The notes: generated by a model not told the origin, from the letters alone. 52,519 bases of DNA from Paracoccaceae bacterium (GCA_021775315.1 JAJFIC010000094.1:1-52519); one strand, 5' to 3'. Numbered from the stretch's first letter, positions 1 through 7,494 are shown. Made by a program: numbers and translations.

Positions 1-129
1 CCGCACCAGTGTCGTTGTGAGCCAACTTTTTATAGACTGAGGTATCTAGCATCTTTCAGTGACCTTGTTTGCAGCCTAAGAACTCAACGCCGCCCAAAAC
101 ACAGCTCTAAAGGGTCTAAAGCAATCCGC

Positions 130-1209
130 TCACACCGCAATCAATTTTCTTGAATCAAGCGACAAAGCAATGTGAGGAGCCATAATTTCTGCCACGGCTT
201 TGAAAACAGGGACGGCGACGCTGTTGCCGAACTGGCGATAGGCCTGAGTATCTGAAACCGGAATCTGGAACGTGTCATCATAACCCATTAACCTCGCACA
301 CTCACGGGGTGTAAGGCGGCGTGGATTACTGCCTTGCCCTTGGTCAATGAGGATTTCTGATCCGTCTTTGTGATAACGTGCTGAAAGCGTGCGAGATACG
401 TCATCAGCCCCGACGACGCTACATCCAAAGCCATTCCCGGCCTTGGCGTGCTTTTCTTTGTAGTTTTGCAAATACTGCCAAAGGTGGTCTGATAGCGTGT
501 ATTTGGGGTTCACTTTAGCATCCGGGCCGAGTGTGAAATGGCTTTCAGGCTCTTCTGAGCCGTCTTCAGGGTGAAGAATTGACCCAAGTTTAATTTTCCC
601 CTTGGGAGGCAACTTAAGGCTGGAAAATTCAAACCCTGTGTCTTTTAGAAATCCAACGATAACGATGCGTTGTCGATGCTGAGGCAAGAAATGTCGAGCA
701 TCAATGACTTCGACCTTTACTGTGTATCCAAGTTGTTCAAGCGCGGCTATGATTACATCAAAGGTTTTTCCTTTATCATGGCTGCGCAGGTTCTTCACAT
801 TCTCCAACATGAAGGCGGAGGGTCGATGGAGCTTAAGAACCCTTACCACATCAAAGAATAGTGTCCCTTGGGTTTCGTCTAGAAAGCCGTGCGCCCGACC
901 CAGCGAATTCTTTTTTGAAACTCCCGCAAGACTGAATGGCTGGCAAGGAAATCCGGCACACAACACATCATGCTCCGGGATCAATCCAGCGTCAATTATC
1001 TGAATATCTCCAGCTATAGGGCGATTGTCCCTATAGTTTGCTTCATAAGTTATTTTGGCAAATTTGTCCCATTCAGAAGTGAACGTGCACCGGCCGCCAA
1101 CACTTTGCATTGCCTGCCGCAACCCGCCGATACCTGCGAAAAGGTCAATAAATGTGAAGCCCTGCACCTGTGTAGCCTTTCTTTTTTGACACCGTATAAC
1201 GGATGCCAC
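130..1209 (-). CDS. DNA (cytosine-5-)-methyltransferase, Dcm/EcoRII-like
   Basis: C5-cytosine DNA methyltransferase, 359 aa. The ordered motifs are all present: FAGIGG at about residue 24 (SAM binding), PCQPFS with catalytic Cys89, ENVKNL with Glu136, QHRQR near 177-181, and FGNSVAVPV near the C terminus. The region before the last motif reads [16 protein letters not shown] and then [15 protein letters not shown], which closely resembles my memory of E. coli Dcm, so a CCWGG-type target is a reasonable inference. The start is GTG at 1209: an in-frame stop lies just upstream and the first motif begins only 18 residues in, so no ATG start fits. No restriction endonuclease or vsr gene is visible in the 129 bases downstream or in the gene upstream, so it may be a solitary methyltransferase. 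It is probably co-transcribed with the membrane protein gene 93 bases upstream. Confidence 0.95.
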   Translation of the reverse strand: MASVIRCQKRKATQVQGFTFIDLFAGIGGLRQAMQSVGGRCTFTSEWDKFAKITYEANYRDNRPIAGDIQIIDAGLIPEHDVLCAGFPCQPFSLAGVSKKNSLGRAHGFLDETQGTLFFDVVRVLKLHRPSAFMLENVKNLRSHDKGKTFDVIIAALEQLGYTVKVEVIDARHFLPQHRQRIVIVGFLKDTGFEFSSLKLPPKGKIKLGSILHPEDGSEEPESHFTLGPDAKVNPKYTLSDHLWQYLQNYKEKHAKAGNGFGCSVVGADDVSRTLSARYHKDGSEILIDQGQGSNPRRLTPRECARLMGYDDTFQIPVSDTQAYRQFGNSVAVPVFKAVAEIMAPHIALSLDSRKLIAV

Positions 1210-1302
1210 ACGCCGTCCAGGTCAAACAGATTCATAAATTGGGTTGGTAACTTGATCGGGCCGGATCGGTGCGTCCACCTTCTGGGCGCGCTCAAGACGC
1301 TT

Positions 1303-2082
1303 TTAAGGGGCGAGAAAGGTTTTGATTGTGACCATTGTTTTGTGAAGCCTATCAATACCCATTGCTTTCATACGGGCTCGACCAACTTCCTTAAGTCGCG
1401 GTGCGATGGTCATTGCATCTTCGATTGCTGAGAATACCGTCTCAAATTGAAGGGGCGCAAATAGGTTTGAGTTCTCAGCTGCTGGTCTTTCTTTCAGAGT
1501 ATCGAAATTCCGCTGCAACTCTTGGGAGCACCAGTGTACGAGCCGGTCATCAAAGTCATTCCAACGTTTTTCAGTCTCTGGAGACACCGGAACAAGCTCT
1601 ACATACTTAGTTCCCCCATCAGGAGGGTAATATTCGACTTTCGCAAAGTCTTGGTTTGTCCGCAACCGAAAGCCTATCGAATTCGCGGCTGCTTCAAGTA
1701 GGGCTTTCTGCTGTTCTCCTTCTAGTATTGCGACATGCTTTCCAGAAAAATCCGCCTGTTTGTCAGCCGCTTCTGTCGCAAATGATAGTTCTTCGCGCTG
1801 AGCTGCCAGCTCTTTGGACTGCAAGAACACTGTGATAACCAGCCAAAGGAACGCAAGCGGAGCAAATGCACCCGCGAGAAAATCACCAAGTTCATTAACG
1901 TCTCTGCAAGATATGAAGCTCCTGTAGCTTTCAGAGTTTAGTCCTGTGTAACCCAATGTGCCTGGGCATGGTTTCGTTGAGATCACCATTGCAGCAAGCA
2001 GTGCCAACCAAAAAATCGAGAAAAGTAGCCCTCCGTAAAGAACGAGCTTTGACTTAGTGGCCTTGGTACTCTTCGTTTTCAT
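1303..2082 (-). CDS. Two-TM membrane protein with coiled-coil, unknown function
   Basis: A 259-aa protein that I cannot assign to a named family. A basic N terminus is followed by a hydrophobic segment at about residues 13-33 and a second at about 62-84 (FLAGAFAPLAFLWLVITVF). After that comes a charged, probably coiled-coil stretch (KELAAQREEL onward, about 85-130) and a soluble C-terminal half. The predicted topology is two membrane helices with the long C-terminal part on one side, probably cytoplasmic. ATG at 2082 is preceded by TAGGAA at good spacing. It lies 93 bases upstream of the cytosine methyltransferase on the same strand, and a cluster of operator-like half-sites (2245-2481) lies upstream of it. 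It could be a partner or cargo gene of the methyltransferase, but nothing in the sequence proves a link. Confidence 0.8.
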   Translation of the reverse strand: MKTKSTKATKSKLVLYGGLLFSIFWLALLAAMVISTKPCPGTLGYTGLNSESYRSFISCRDVNELGDFLAGAFAPLAFLWLVITVFLQSKELAAQREELSFATEAADKQADFSGKHVAILEGEQQKALLEAAANSIGFRLRTNQDFAKVEYYPPDGGTKYVELVPVSPETEKRWNDFDDRLVHWCSQELQRNFDTLKERPAAENSNLFAPLQFETVFSAIEDAMTIAPRLKEVGRARMKAMGIDRLHKTMVTIKTFLAP

Positions 2083-2244
2083 CGATGTTCCTACATTCTA
2101 TCGCAATCAAGGATTAACGGAAGTATTCCACAGGGAGTTTCTCGGCATTGTACGATAATGGTACCACGCTATAAGTTTTCACCTCGCTGTAAAGGCAGCA
2201 ATAAACTGCGAATTACATCTCAATTCTACACTTCCACACCAAAT

Positions 2245-2481
2245 CCAGTGGAAAGTTCCAAGGTCAGAACAAGACTTTCCTTTTTAACCTATCTTACTGA
2301 AAACACTACGTGAATGTGCTTTCTGTCCACTCAAAAAAGAACTTTCCACTCAAGTGGACAGTTCCAATCCTCAAAACGCTCCTAAAACCACCCTTTAGCA
2401 GGCCAATTCATGTGCGTTTAAGCCCTAATTAAAAGGGCTTTGGCGCGTTTCGTCAGAATTTTCCCAACCGAACTGTCCACT
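2245..2481. promoter_or_regulatory. Cluster of repeated 12-bp half-sites (GAACTKTCCACT)
   Basis: The gap 2083-2857 contains no gene I can support but does contain an iterated motif. Copies of GAACTKTCCACT occur at 2339-2350 (+) and 2470-2481 (+), and in inverse form (AGTGGAMAGTTC) at 2247-2258 and 2353-2364; a shorter CTGTCCACTC is at 2323-2332. The pair 2339-2350/2353-2364 forms an inverted repeat with a 2-bp spacer and 11 of 12 matching positions. The arrangement suggests binding sites of a dimeric DNA-binding protein (operator or iteron). Which protein binds is unknown. Confidence 0.6.
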
Positions 2482-2784
2482 TTGTCAAACAATACCAAAA
2501 CACCTCAAAATCCCGTTTACTGAATGACATGACGGTTTTCCCAGTGCAGCTGAACTTGTGGCTGGTAATCCCTTATTATTATGACGCATCCGGCCACATC
2601 CTGCCTCATCCGCCCTCTTCCGACTTACTGCAATTATTGGTGTCAACGCACATTGGAATTGCCTCGGAAATTCGGTGCGCAGGCGAAATTGGGCCATGTT
2701 TTCTTAGATCTTGGGAAAGTGGAAGTTTGTTTCGGAACGGACCGAAACAAGAGGTCACCCTGAGCGCTGGGCATCCATCCGATA

Positions 2785-2823
2785 GTGCGGTTCCATCGTT
2801 CCCAGTCAGATCCAACAACAGTG
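2785..2823 (-). repeat. Gene-end repeat, copy 1
   Basis: A 39-base sequence lying 35 bases beyond the stop of the 107-aa secreted protein gene. On the minus strand it contains TGTTGTT followed by CTGACTGGGAACG. By my hand alignment it matches the copy at 4007-4045 at about 32 of 39 positions. All three copies have the same orientation relative to the minus-strand genes. Confidence 0.6.
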
Positions 2824-2857
2824 AACCCGGTAAAGACCCAAGAAGCTTGGACCCATG

Positions 2858-3181
2858 TTAATTTGGAACCAGTGTGCAAACTACATCATACGGACTTTGG
2901 TTTTCACGAATATATATCTTCTCGCCGCGCTGGGCCATATTGTATGCCACATCGAGAGTGCCCTGAGATGAATACAGATCAGCCTCACAGTGATGTCCAA
3001 ATTCAACGCAAGAAATCCCGTGGCCACAATTTGATGTCGTCCAAAGCGAATGTTTACTGGTTCCGGAGCCGACAAAATAATAAGGGTGATGATCCGCCAA
3101 TACTGGGCTGTTAAAACCTAAGACCACAAAGGCTGAAATAACGCCAATGCGAAGATTACTGGTAACAAAGGGAAGGCGCAT
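2858..3181 (-). CDS. Small secreted protein, unknown function
   Basis: A 107-aa protein with an N-terminal signal peptide: a hydrophobic core IGVISAFVVLGFNSPV ending in VLA, with likely cleavage before DHHPYY. The mature part is about 80 residues and contains four cysteines (SNCGHGISCVEFGHHC plus one near the C terminus), which suggests a disulfide-stabilised periplasmic or secreted protein. The ATG at 3181 is chosen because GGAG lies 7 bases upstream; a TTG four codons earlier has no ribosome site. I recognise no family. It belongs to a run of minus-strand small genes (2.8-5.2 kb), with a copy of the 39-bp gene-end repeat just past its stop. Confidence 0.65.
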   Translation of the reverse strand: MRLPFVTSNLRIGVISAFVVLGFNSPVLADHHPYYFVGSGTSKHSLWTTSNCGHGISCVEFGHHCEADLYSSQGTLDVAYNMAQRGEKIYIRENQSPYDVVCTLVPN

Positions 3182-3338
3182 TTTGTTCTCCAATTATAAA
3201 GATTTCGAATTTATTTGCAAAACAGAATAGCGCAAATTGGAACTCAAGCCAAATTGTGGCGTCGCGAACTATGCTCTTTTGGCCTGATGCATAGTGAGCG
3301 AAGGCCTAGCTTCAAGTTGTTGGGAGAGAATCTGATCA

Positions 3339-3377
3339 GCCCCCATCCGTCGCTCGCAATCCACTCGAACAACAGCG
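3339..3377 (-). repeat. Gene-end repeat, copy 2 (most diverged)
   Basis: Second copy of the 39-base repeat, starting 59 bases past the stop of the HD hydrolase gene. It shares the run TGTTGTTCGAGT with the copy at 4007-4045 and matches it at about 27 of 39 positions overall. On its upstream side (minus-strand sense) AACAACA near 3404 and TGTTGTT in the repeat could pair as an imperfect hairpin. Confidence 0.5.
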
Positions 3378-3435
3378 AAGCCGACGGCCCAATGGCGTTA
3401 ACCCGTTGTTGTTACGAATTTCTAGAACTCCCGGT

Positions 3436-3975
3436 TCAAGCGGCAAGCAGTTCATGAAAGCGGCTCAAAAAGGCCGCTTTCGCGTCCTCTGGCGACCAAC
3501 ATTCAATCCTGTCAGTGTTCTTGATGGGTGGAGCGTTATCTGGCCACGGCTCGGGTTCAGGAACCATTACAACTTCCTTTTCGTCCACGAGCAATTGAAT
3601 ATCAGCGCGCTTTAATTCCTTATTCTTGAACAGTTTGGCATCCACACCAAATTTCTTGCCAATCGCTGCTTCCATCCGATTCTCGAATTTAGTGAACCGA
3701 CGTAACTTCTTTTTCAGAGGAGAAGGCACATCACCAAGATAAGCCTCAGCGGCATCGTGCAATAATCCAACTAACGCCAATTCCGGGTCAATTTCGTACG
3801 ACACATGAACAGAATGCTCAGCTACAGAATAGAACTTGGTGCATTGACCGTTAAAGCGACAGAGCATCGAAAGCGCATGAGCGATGTCCTCTATATCGAT
3901 TTGATCGAGGTCAGGTTTGTCCAGCGGGAACTTCTTCCCAGATACGGTTTGAATCCATGGAATTTTCTTAGTCAT
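3436..3975 (-). CDS. HD-domain phosphohydrolase
   Basis: A 179-aa HD-domain protein of the kind common in phages and mobile elements. The metal-binding signature is visible: RFNGQC, then AEHSVHVS (first His), then GLLHDAAEAYLGD (the HD pair), followed by a helix rich in Lys/Arg (PLKKKLRRFTKFE) that could contact nucleotide. Family members hydrolyse phosphate from nucleotides such as dNMPs; the substrate here is inferred, not shown. The ATG at 3975 is chosen because AGAGGAG lies directly upstream; the longer reading from 3996 lacks a site. The gene upstream ends 17 bases away, so the two are probably co-transcribed. Length matches the family (about 180-200 aa). Confidence 0.85.
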   Translation of the reverse strand: MTKKIPWIQTVSGKKFPLDKPDLDQIDIEDIAHALSMLCRFNGQCTKFYSVAEHSVHVSYEIDPELALVGLLHDAAEAYLGDVPSPLKKKLRRFTKFENRMEAAIGKKFGVDAKLFKNKELKRADIQLLVDEKEVVMVPEPEPWPDNAPPIKNTDRIECWSPEDAKAAFLSRFHELLAA

Positions 3976-3992
3976 TTTGGCTCCTCTGGGTA

Positions 3993-4205
3993 TCATTCCC
4001 CCGACCGTACCGTTCCACCGTTCCCAGTCAACTCGAACAACATTGAAACTGACAGGTTGATTGGCTGATCTGCCCGTTCACCGATGCAAACGAGAAAGCC
4101 CCGCAAATCCTTGCCCGACCAAGATCGATCCTCAGCTTGGACCGACCAGCCCAGTTGCTCGGGCATCTGCATCGTGATTGCTGCTGCAACGTTTAGTTCG
4201 TCCAT
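3993..4205 (-). CDS. Small hypothetical protein
   Basis: A 70-aa ORF starting at ATG 4205 behind AAGGATG, and ending 17 bases before the HD-domain gene. It contains QLGWSVQAEDRSWSGKDLRGFLVCIGE and has no recognisable domain. Its C-terminal codons lie in copy 3 of the 39-bp repeat, so the last ~15 residues may derive from repeat insertion. Start, spacing and strand fit an operon with the HD gene. Function unknown. Confidence 0.45.
   Translation of the reverse strand: MDELNVAAAITMQMPEQLGWSVQAEDRSWSGKDLRGFLVCIGERADQPINLSVSMLFELTGNGGTVRSGE
4007..4045 (-). repeat. Gene-end repeat, copy 3
   Basis: Third copy of the 39-base repeat, overlapping the last codons of the 70-aa ORF and just upstream of the HD gene's ribosome site. 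It is the best match to copy 1 (about 32 of 39). The similarity to copy 2 extends some 30 bases further on the high-coordinate side, where AACGGG is shared. Confidence 0.6.
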
Positions 4206-4265
4206 TTTGTTCATCCTTCGAAACTGAAAATCTACAAAATGGCAGCCTCGAAATCAGGACACAAA

Positions 4266-4312
4266 ATGAAGCGGGAGTTTTGTTAACGTCATGTGGCTTT
4301 TGAATACCAATC
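4266..4312 (+). repeat. 47-bp near-repeat, left copy
   Basis: Matches 14294-14340 in the same orientation at about 36 of 47 positions by hand alignment without gaps, including the identical 14-mer TGTGGCTTTTGAAT (4292-4305 and 14320-14333). The two copies are ~10 kb apart and bracket the integrase/VapE module, so an ancient target or attachment-site duplication is one explanation. The divergence shows they are not a fresh att pair. Confidence 0.55.
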
Positions 4313-4460
4313 GGAAGATCTCGGCAAACCATTCCGGGACTTCTTTCCTGTTGGCTCAATTGACGACGATGTCAGCCAGCACCGTCTGAAACTGGAAGGC
4401 GAGGAGTCCATTACAGAAATTAGCGGCCGGCAGTGGCATACCCCGGGGGGTGGGGGATAG
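4293..4460 (+). pseudogene. Remnant of an XRE-family regulator gene
   Basis: The plus frame from about 4317 reads DLGKPFRDFFPVGSIDDDVS and then QHRLKLEGEES, and ends at TAG 4458-4460. This aligns with the C-terminal half of the intact XRE regulator at 6927-7271, which reads ALGVPLREFFPVGSFDDDVS and then PNRLKFEAEAM. The N-terminal helix-turn-helix part is missing and is replaced by sequence shared with the 14.3-kb near-repeat, with an in-frame stop at 4284-4286. It is therefore a truncated paralogous copy, not a functional repressor. The open stretch could start at GTG 4293 but has no ribosome site. Confidence 0.8.
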
Positions 4461-4654
4461 CTTCCAGGATAGGATGCCGAGTGTTGGTGCGGTCGCTGAC
4501 GTGGCTCTTCTCAGACGTCCTTAACTTAAGAGGTTGCAATGCGTTGTATAGGTAAAAATATGGTCTTACTCACATAATTTCAAATTTAACTACTATTAAT
4601 CAAACACATAGATAACTGTGGTGGCGGAGGAGGTGTCCGTATAATAACAAGTCT

Positions 4655-4680
4655 ATTTTATTGTTTTAAAACAATAAAAT
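4655..4680. repeat. 26-bp perfect AT-rich palindrome
   Basis: A perfectly self-complementary 26-base sequence, centred between 4667 and 4668 with arms ATTTTATTGTTTT. It sits in the non-coding stretch 4461-4909, which otherwise shows no gene. It could be a protein-binding site, a cruciform, or the hairpin of a bidirectional terminator; the lack of a GC stem argues against a strong terminator. Confidence 0.75.
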
Positions 4681-4797
4681 TGCCTCCATTTTTTCACTCC
4701 CACCGATTAACCCACCGCGCGATCATTATTGCGGTTGACTGTGGGTCCAGCAGGCCATGCTTTGCAATGCGTGGGGAAGAGCAGAGATTGAGTTGAA

Positions 4798-4819
4798 GCT
4801 GGCCCAGTGAAGGGCCAGC
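4798..4819. terminator. GC-rich hairpin downstream of the 104-aa gene
   Basis: GCTGGCCC (4798-4805) and GGGCCAGC (4812-4819) form an 8-bp perfect stem with a 6-base loop, about 90 bases past the stop of the minus-strand gene 4910-5224. No T-run follows on either strand, so this is a stem-loop with only a possible terminator role. Confidence 0.35.
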
Positions 4820-4909
4820 AAGAGTCACTATGCCATGGCATCTGTGTACAGTGCATGTGGTTGGTTTAACAGCGTGGGACGTGGTGATGTCTTTCCATTG
4901 AGCTGCAGG

Positions 4910-5224
4910 TCAGTCCCAACACCAATTCAACGCGAACTGCCCTGTGGGCTCGTTTCGCCATTTGGCGACCTTACCGTGGTTTGCATAGCCCAATATCTTT
5001 TTGCAAATACCCTCTCCGTCTTGGGCACGGTGCGCATCAAAGACAATGGGGCTCTTTTTGGGGGGCTGTCTCAGCAATTCACACATCAAAAACCTGTTTG
5101 GCTGTGTTGCATCAACACCTTTGCACACATCTTCCCATGTCTTCAGGGTGTGGGAACTCGCAGAACTGCCAGCAAAAAATGCTCCGGCTGCGAAAAGGAA
5201 AACAAACTTACATACAACATTCAT
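4910..5224 (-). CDS. Small secreted Cys-containing protein
   Basis: A 104-aa protein with a clear signal peptide: KFVFLFAAGAFFAGSSASS, cleavage probably before HTLKTW. The mature ~83 residues contain four cysteines (EDVCKGV, FLMCELL, EGICKKI, LNWCWD), which suggests two disulfides outside the cytoplasm. ATG at 5224 follows TAGGAGA at ideal spacing. No family recognised. Both this and the 107-aa protein at 2858-3181 are short, exported and four-cysteine, but I see no sequence similarity between them. Confidence 0.75.
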   Translation of the reverse strand: MNVVCKFVFLFAAGAFFAGSSASSHTLKTWEDVCKGVDATQPNRFLMCELLRQPPKKSPIVFDAHRAQDGEGICKKILGYANHGKVAKWRNEPTGQFALNWCWD

Positions 5225-5433
5225 TTGAAAAATCTCCTAAAAAGTTGGCTGGTGGATCAACTATAGCACGAATATTCTCTCCGTAAACACCGCATCGATT
5301 ATGGTTAGTTTCTTACGCGTTTCGCATCGTAGGTGGTCGTTAGAATGAACGAAAGTTACTGCAGTTTTATCCGCAAAGCAGACTTTGGTGCAGCGTGCAG
5401 CGAACTGCAGTTTCCCGCCCTTTTCGTCAAATA

Positions 5434-5589
5434 TTACCGCACCCTCCATTTCCCGTTTTCAAACCGCCCGTCGGTTTCGATACACCAGTCGATGTAGCTG
5501 ATCTCAACCCGGATCACCCGTGCCACCGTGTCGCCGTCCACCAGAATTTCCTCGCCGGTGGTCCGGTCCAAAACCCAATAAATTCCCAT
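5434..5589 (-). CDS. Small ORF, 51 aa, unknown
   Basis: The minus frame reads MGIYWVLDRTTGEEILVDGD and then TVARVIRVEISYIDW, ending in NGKWRVR. The composition is protein-like (alternating hydrophobic strands, acidic turn), and ATG 5589 has a weak AAGGCGA upstream. A second minus ORF of 62 codons (5261-5449) starts inside its last codons and reads less like a protein. The call rests on coding appearance only. Confidence 0.4.
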   Translation of the reverse strand: MGIYWVLDRTTGEEILVDGDTVARVIRVEISYIDWCIETDGRFENGKWRVR

Positions 5590-5896
5590 GTGATGTCGCC
5601 TTTTCGTTTCCCAAAAACATCAGAAAAACACGACGATAAATCTTGGCGCAATTATTGCTGCCGTTGAGGCGTTCAAAGCTCAATTGGGCGTTGGGGACCC
5701 CTGACGAGGGCCCAATAAACGGCCCGTGGCCCACCTGTGCATGGACCGCCGGTGCAGATGGACCATATAGATGGACCACCGCGCTGGGCACGACGAGACC
5801 GGGGTCCGAGGCATATGAGAGCAGTGGCACGGTCCACTGGTCCATCTCTGAATCGAGGCGGGACGCGTGGCGGCACCATGGCCCCGCGACGAGGTG
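5590..5896. other. GC-rich gene-free stretch with ATGGACC repeats
   Basis: The stretch between the small ORF and the DUF429-like gene has no convincing reading frame. ATGGACC occurs three times (5741-5747, 5758-5764, 5771-5777) and once inverted (5839-5845). Its left part holds one copy of a 14-mer shared with 13.55 kb. Composition is distinctly more GC-rich than the flanks at 4-5.4 kb. Confidence 0.5.
5691..5704. repeat. 14-mer TTGGGGACCCCTGA, left copy
   Basis: Identical to 13552-13565 and in the same orientation. Both contain the palindromic core GGGGACCCC and are followed 7 bases later by a similar CCAATAA. The two copies enclose the DUF429, XRE, SnoaL, integrase, VapE and AlpA genes. 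Candidate boundary or attachment sequence; a 14-base match alone could arise by chance. Confidence 0.4.
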
Positions 5897-6805
5897 CTAG
5901 GAGGTCCTGATGTCGCCAGATCGCCATAATGGGCGAAGGAGTCCGCGCAGCGCCATGACCTGTTGGCCCTTGTTCATGTGAGCATATTTTTCACGACGCC
6001 CAGTGAAGCCGTTGATCTCGGCAATCTGGTACAGCCGTTCGATGTCGCCTTTTCCTCTATCATCTTTGTAAAGGGGTCCGATAAACGCCTCGTATGCGAG
6101 GTTTTCTGGATTGGCTTCCCACGCATAGTCGGATCCGCGACTTGGGGCGGTCGTTGCCCTTTCTTGGGCTTCCCCCTTTGCCGGTGGCCGGATGACAAGG
6201 CAACTTTGCTTTAACAAATCCACACTGGCTTCGCTCCAACCTGTTCGAATGAGACAGGTGCCCGCAAGGGAAAGAACCTCATCCCCTGTCACAGCGTTTG
6301 CCGCGTCCAGATCAGGAAGAGCTTGTTGAAAGCCTTCGGCTGCTGAAAGGGCATCAATGTGGTGCTCATCTGGCCCAGCGTGATTGCTACCGCTCACGAA
6401 AGCCTCAAAAACCAGCATGGCGTTGCCCTTGGGCCATTTCCGCCAATCTAGTGTCGCGGCTCGTTTGTCCATTCGTTGTTTTAAATTGCGGAGCGTGTAG
6501 GTCATGACGGCCAAACCAATAGTGGAAACGGCTGCACCGGCATGTGCCGACCAGGCCCGATTTCCTTCGCCAATTCGTCCTTTGGTAATCGTACTCAATT
6601 CACTGCGGCAGGGGATAAACAATGGTGCCTCAAAGCCCAGCGCCGCAGGTGTTGAGGTCGATGCTGTGGCGAACCTATTGATAAACTCATCGAGGTCTTG
6701 GCCGGTTTGCTTTTCTGAACCCTGAATAATTGCCCAGCCCATATTCTTGGGAGAGCCAACATCAATTGCACCAATTACTAGATCGTCTGAAAATTTACTA
6801 TCCAC
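5897..6805 (-). CDS. DUF429-like RNase H-fold protein
   Basis: A 302-aa protein resembling the DUF429 predicted-nuclease group. The N-terminal strand VIGAIDVGSPKNMGWAI carries the first acidic residue of an RNase H-like fold. ALGFEAPLFIP (about 76) and HHIDALSAAEGF (about 149) supply further conserved acidic residues of that group. The biochemical role is unknown; nuclease activity is a fold-based inference. The start is GTG at 6805, since no in-frame ATG exists near it. It is divergent from the XRE regulator at 6927 and shares a 121-bp control region with an 8-bp inverted repeat, so the regulator probably controls it. A GC-rich, gene-free stretch follows its stop. Confidence 0.7.
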   Translation of the reverse strand: MDSKFSDDLVIGAIDVGSPKNMGWAIIQGSEKQTGQDLDEFINRFATASTSTPAALGFEAPLFIPCRSELSTITKGRIGEGNRAWSAHAGAAVSTIGLAVMTYTLRNLKQRMDKRAATLDWRKWPKGNAMLVFEAFVSGSNHAGPDEHHIDALSAAEGFQQALPDLDAANAVTGDEVLSLAGTCLIRTGWSEASVDLLKQSCLVIRPPAKGEAQERATTAPSRGSDYAWEANPENLAYEAFIGPLYKDDRGKGDIERLYQIAEINGFTGRREKYAHMNKGQQVMALRGLLRPLWRSGDIRTS

Positions 6806-6814
6806 GCAAAGCCC

Positions 6815-6853
6815 ACTTCGTAATTATTCAAGATTATTCCCTGAATACGAAGT
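6815..6853. promoter_or_regulatory. Inverted repeat between divergent DUF429-like and XRE genes
   Basis: ACTTCGTA (6815-6822) and TACGAAGT (6846-6853) are exact reverse complements 23 bases apart. An inner ATTCA/TGAAT pair strengthens the dyad. The position, ten bases upstream of the DUF429-like start and 74 bases upstream of the XRE start, fits an operator for the XRE protein acting on both promoters. Confidence 0.55.
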
Positions 6854-6926
6854 ATGGTCTAAAATCGCAAAGATAATCGAACTCTACTCGGTTTATGCGC
6901 TTGCCATCCAAAGCCTACTTCATGGC

Positions 6927-7271
6927 ATGGACAATACATTCAAAGCTTACTTGTCTGGCCAATTGCGTTCAGCGCGCCGCAAGGCCGGGCTGACCCAAGA
7001 CCAATTGGCGGAGCAAATCGGTCGAACCGGCGAAGCCGTTTCCAACATTGAGCGTGGCAAAAGCCTGCCAGCTCTCGACACACTTCTGGCAATATCAAAA
7101 GCGCTGGGCGTTCCGCTTCGGGAGTTTTTCCCTGTTGGCTCTTTTGATGATGACGTCAGCCCGAACAGGCTCAAGTTTGAGGCTGAGGCCATGACCTCGC
7201 TGCGTGGATTATCCGACAGTCAACTCCAAGTGGCTTTGGCGCAGATCAAGGCGCTGGGCGAACTGAAATAA
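6927..7271 (+). CDS. XRE-family transcriptional regulator
   Basis: A 114-aa repressor-type protein. The helix-turn-helix spans about residues 9-64: LRSARRKAGLTQDQLAEQIG, then TGEAVSNIERGKSLPALDTL. The C-terminal half (LREFFPVGSFDDDVS onward) is a short tail typical of small mobile-element regulators. ATG at 6927 is chosen because the protein begins MDNTFKAYLSGQ, directly before the HTH; the upstream 60 codons run into the divergent gene's promoter. No strong ribosome site is visible. A degraded copy of the C-terminal half lies at 4317-4440. Likely autoregulated through the inverted repeat at 6815-6853. Confidence 0.85.
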   Translation: MDNTFKAYLSGQLRSARRKAGLTQDQLAEQIGRTGEAVSNIERGKSLPALDTLLAISKALGVPLREFFPVGSFDDDVSPNRLKFEAEAMTSLRGLSDSQLQVALAQIKALGELK

Positions 7272-7494
7272 TGGGCTTTGGAAATCGCCTCAAGAAGAAT
7301 GCAACGGCTGTCGGCCATTGCAGATCTTCGAACAGTGTGCAGCTAAGGTCCGGTTCGAGCCAGAGCGCCCGTTTTCTCCAATGTAGCGAATGGCGGCCAT
7401 CGCAGGCCGCACCCAATATTCGGCACCAAATTACTCTGGACTTGATAAGGCTGTATGTCATGGTCTTGGTATCTTAATTTGGAAAGGTGATACG

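Noticed and set aside
2785-4045. Integron cassette array with attC sites
   Set aside because: The repeats at gene ends suggested attC, but the R''/R' core consensus (RYYYAAC ... GTTRRRY) is not found at the expected ends and there is no integron integrase in the window.
5261-5449. Minus-strand ORF of 62 codons after the 51-aa ORF
   Set aside because: It overlaps the preceding small ORF's end and has no family likeness; too weak to call.
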